DNA of 7,600 bases from Paracoccaceae bacterium (GTDB taxonomy: Bacteria; Pseudomonadota; Alphaproteobacteria; Rhodobacterales; Rhodobacteraceae), in assembly GCA_002400675.1 (NCBI GenBank), contig NVQY01000028.1, positions 6,341 to 13,940 on the forward strand, given 5' to 3'. Every line of letters starts with the position of its first letter. Position 1 is the first letter of the stretch. Position numbers and translations under genes: made by a program. Shown here one piece after another: positions 5,771 to 7,600 of the stretch. The notes beneath the pieces are model-generated. The model ran no database searches. It was not told where the DNA came from and was given only the letters and a program-made list of their open reading frames with translations.

Positions 5771-7378
5771 ATGTCCAAGGTCCCACGCAAAAGCGCATCA
5801 AAAGACACCAGAGTCTATCTTGTCGGCGGTGGTATCGCCTCATTGGCCGCTGCCAAGTACCTGATTGATGACGCCGGGGTTCCCGGCGAGAACATCCATA
5901 TTCTGGAACAGGATAATATTCTGGGCGGCGCGATGGATGGCGCGGGCGACCCAGACGGTGGTTTTGTGGTGCGCGGCGGGCGTATGCACGAGGCGCATTA
6001 CACCTGTTATTGGGATCTGCTGTCGGACATTCCATCGTTCGAGGACCCGGATGTTTCCGTGCGCGATGAATCGTTTGAATTCAACGCGCGGTTTGTGTCC
6101 AACGCGCAGGCCCGGTTGTTGCGGGACGGCAAGAAAATGGATGTGTCGTCGTTTGGGCTATCGCTGGGCGATCAGACCGATCTGATGAAACTGACCTTTG
6201 TGTCCGAACGCTCGCTGGGCAACAAGCGCATCGAAGACTGGTTCAGCGCGGATTTTTTCGAGACCAATTTCTGGTACATCTGGACCTCGATGTTCGCCTT
6301 TCAAAAATGGAGCAGTCTGGCCGAGATGCGCCGCTATATGAAGCGGTTCATCCATCTGGTCGAAGGCCTGCCACGGCTGGGCGGCGTCATGCGTACCAAG
6401 TACAACCAGTACCACTCGGTCATCCTGCCGCTGAAAAACTACCTCGGCCAGCGCGGGCTGAACTTTGACATGAAGGTTCAGGTCACCGACATAGATTTCG
6501 ACCTGTCAGCGGATGCGCGCACCGCCACGGTTCTGCATATTATCGACAAGACCGGGGCGGCGGATGAAATCGTCCTTGGCGACAACGATTATGTGTTCAT
6601 CACCAACGGGTCGATCACCGAAAGCACGGACAATGGCGCATGGGACCGGGCGGCGGTCCTTGGGGATAAATCCTCGTCCGGGTCATGGACGCTGTGGGAG
6701 AAAATCGCCGCCAGGGACAAGGCATTTGGCAAGCCCGGCGTGTTCAGCGACCAGATTGATTTGCAGAAATGGTATTCCTTTACCGGGACCTTCAAGGACG
6801 ACACGTTCCATGACTATATGGAGAATTTCAGCGGCAACACCGATGGCACCGGCGGGTTGGTGACGATGACCGATTCCAACTGGTTGATGTCGATCGTCAT
6901 CGCCCGCCAGCCGCATTTCCCCAATCAGCCCAAGGACGTGAAAGTCATGTGGGGCTATGGGCTTTACCCGGATCGCAAGGGGAACTTCATCAAGAAAAAG
7001 ATGGCCGATTGCACCGGGCAGGAAATGCTGCAAGAACTGTGGTATCATCTGAAAATTCAGGACCTGATGACGCCGGTCATGCAGGCGGGCAAGGTCAACT
7101 GCATTCCCGTGGCCATGCCGTTTGTCGACAGCCTGTTCATGCCGCGCACCAAAGGCGACAGGCCGCGGGTTCTGCCCAAAGGGGCGACAAACTTTGCCTT
7201 TCTCGGGCAATTCGCCGAGGCCCCCAAGGATTGCGTCTTTACCGTCGAATACTCGGTGCGAACCGCGCAGATGGCAGTGTTCGGGCTGTTTGAAACCGAT
7301 CGCAAGGTCATGCCGGTCTACGATTCAATCCATATGCCGAAATATCTGCTGGGCGCGGTGCGGGCGCTGGCCGGGTGA
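5771..7378 (+). CDS. ohyA: Oleate hydratase (MCRA family), FAD-dependent fatty acid double-bond hydratase
   Basis: The 535-residue product belongs to the oleate hydratase family, which adds water to the cis-9 double bond of unsaturated fatty acids such as oleate to give 10-hydroxy acids. FAD has a structural or activating role. Visible motifs are the N-terminal dinucleotide fold VYLVGGGIASLAAAKYL (residues 15-31) with E46 at the end of the second strand, the RGGRMHEAHYTCYWDL block (68-83), YNQYHS (211-216) holding the conserved active-site Tyr, FITNGSITES (277-286), FMPR (456-459) and GQFAEAPKD (479-487). In well-studied members the first block reads RGGREM, where the Glu activates water; here M72 takes that place. 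The protein is shorter than the roughly 590-650 residues of the Staphylococcus and Elizabethkingia enzymes, lacking most of their C-terminal extension. This fits the short branch exemplified by the Rhodococcus enzyme, as I recall it. It is probably monocistronic. The family call is strong; activity on oleate is inferred. Confidence 0.92.
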   Translation: MSKVPRKSASKDTRVYLVGGGIASLAAAKYLIDDAGVPGENIHILEQDNILGGAMDGAGDPDGGFVVRGGRMHEAHYTCYWDLLSDIPSFEDPDVSVRDESFEFNARFVSNAQARLLRDGKKMDVSSFGLSLGDQTDLMKLTFVSERSLGNKRIEDWFSADFFETNFWYIWTSMFAFQKWSSLAEMRRYMKRFIHLVEGLPRLGGVMRTKYNQYHSVILPLKNYLGQRGLNFDMKVQVTDIDFDLSADARTATVLHIIDKTGAADEIVLGDNDYVFITNGSITESTDNGAWDRAAVLGDKSSSGSWTLWEKIAARDKAFGKPGVFSDQIDLQKWYSFTGTFKDDTFHDYMENFSGNTDGTGGLVTMTDSNWLMSIVIARQPHFPNQPKDVKVMWGYGLYPDRKGNFIKKKMADCTGQEMLQELWYHLKIQDLMTPVMQAGKVNCIPVAMPFVDSLFMPRTKGDRPRVLPKGATNFAFLGQFAEAPKDCVFTVEYSVRTAQMAVFGLFETDRKVMPVYDSIHMPKYLLGAVRALAG

Positions 7379-7403
7379 CCATCCCAAACGTGGGCCGTTG
7401 TGA

Positions 7404-7600
7404 TCAAACGCCGGCGACGGCCACCGATTTGCGCACCATGTCCCAATAGACCTTTTCGACCCCGGCCAGCGACAGCCGCCCGCCGGGGCGATACCATGTG
7501 CCCACGCCGTTCAGCATGGAAATCACCGCCATGGTGGCGATCTTGGGGTCCGGCACGTCGAACAACCCACTTGCCACGCCCTGACGCAGGATGGTTTCCA
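7404..7600 (-). CDS. TetR-family transcriptional regulator, C-terminal part (gene truncated by window edge)
   Basis: On the minus strand, 64 residues plus a TGA stop are visible and the start lies beyond base 7600. The sequence ends with a pattern typical of the ligand-binding domain of TetR regulators: GLFDVPDPKIATMAVISMLNG, then VGTWYRPGGRLSLAGVEKVYWDMV and a short tail. The WYRPGGRLS element is common in TetR proteins of the branch that controls fatty-acid, acyl-CoA or steroid breakdown genes. The DNA-binding helix-turn-helix is outside the window. The gene ends 25 bases from the stop of the oleate hydratase, tail to tail, so it does not share a promoter with it. Regulation of that gene is possible but not shown. 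Confidence 0.83.
   Translation of the reverse strand, partial: ETILRQGVASGLFDVPDPKIATMAVISMLNGVGTWYRPGGRLSLAGVEKVYWDMVRKSVAVAGV

Noticed and set aside
7383..7394. CCCA-AACG-TGGG hairpin between the convergent oleate hydratase and TetR genes
   Set aside because: A 4-base stem without T-runs is too weak to call a terminator, although a bidirectional terminator would be expected at this spot.

Overview
The window looks like chromosomal DNA of a marine alphaproteobacterium of the Rhodobacteraceae (Roseobacter group). This is inferred from the GC-rich, GC-ending codon use, from the style of the Tad pilin-like genes (a VWA-type TadG-like protein followed by two TadE-type pseudopilins), and from the relatedness of the other proteins to families common in that group. 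I could not run a search, so the taxonomic placement is an inference.

Layout. (1) Bases 1-2661, + strand: the 3' end of a tad (tight adherence / Flp pilus) locus. It holds a 5'-truncated VWA-domain TadG-like protein, then two small TadE-family pseudopilins. The genes are joined by a 4-base ATGA overlap and a 3-base gap, so they form one operon. (2) 2646-3128, - strand: a small two-TM membrane protein of unknown function whose end overlaps the last tad gene by 16 bases. (3) 3129-3382: a divergent intergenic region with a striking AT-rich palindrome (3252-3274). (4) 3383-4564, +: a corrinoid/Fe-S protein of the reductive dehalogenase (RdhA) type, lacking a Tat signal and any membrane-anchor partner gene. 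(5) 4683-5594, +: a pirin (bicupin metalloprotein). (6) 5771-7378, +: an oleate hydratase family flavoprotein of the short type, with Met at the position of the usual catalytic Glu. (7) 7404-7600, -: the C-terminal part of a TetR-family regulator that runs off the window, convergent with the oleate hydratase.

How they fit together. Only the tad genes form a clear functional unit: the two pseudopilins and the VWA protein would be inner-membrane/periplasmic or pilus-tip components of a surface-attachment machine. The rest are probably separate transcription units. The RdhA-like protein and pirin are co-oriented, but 118 bases with their own candidate control elements separate them. The oleate hydratase has its own leader with two hairpins, and the neighbouring TetR gene is a plausible but unproven lipid-responsive regulator.

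I see no mobile element, CRISPR array, tRNA or rRNA. I do not see a clearly new multi-gene system. The points most worth pursuing are the solitary cytoplasmic RdhA homologue, the oleate hydratase active-site substitution, and the large aromatic, Asp-rich insertion in the VWA protein.
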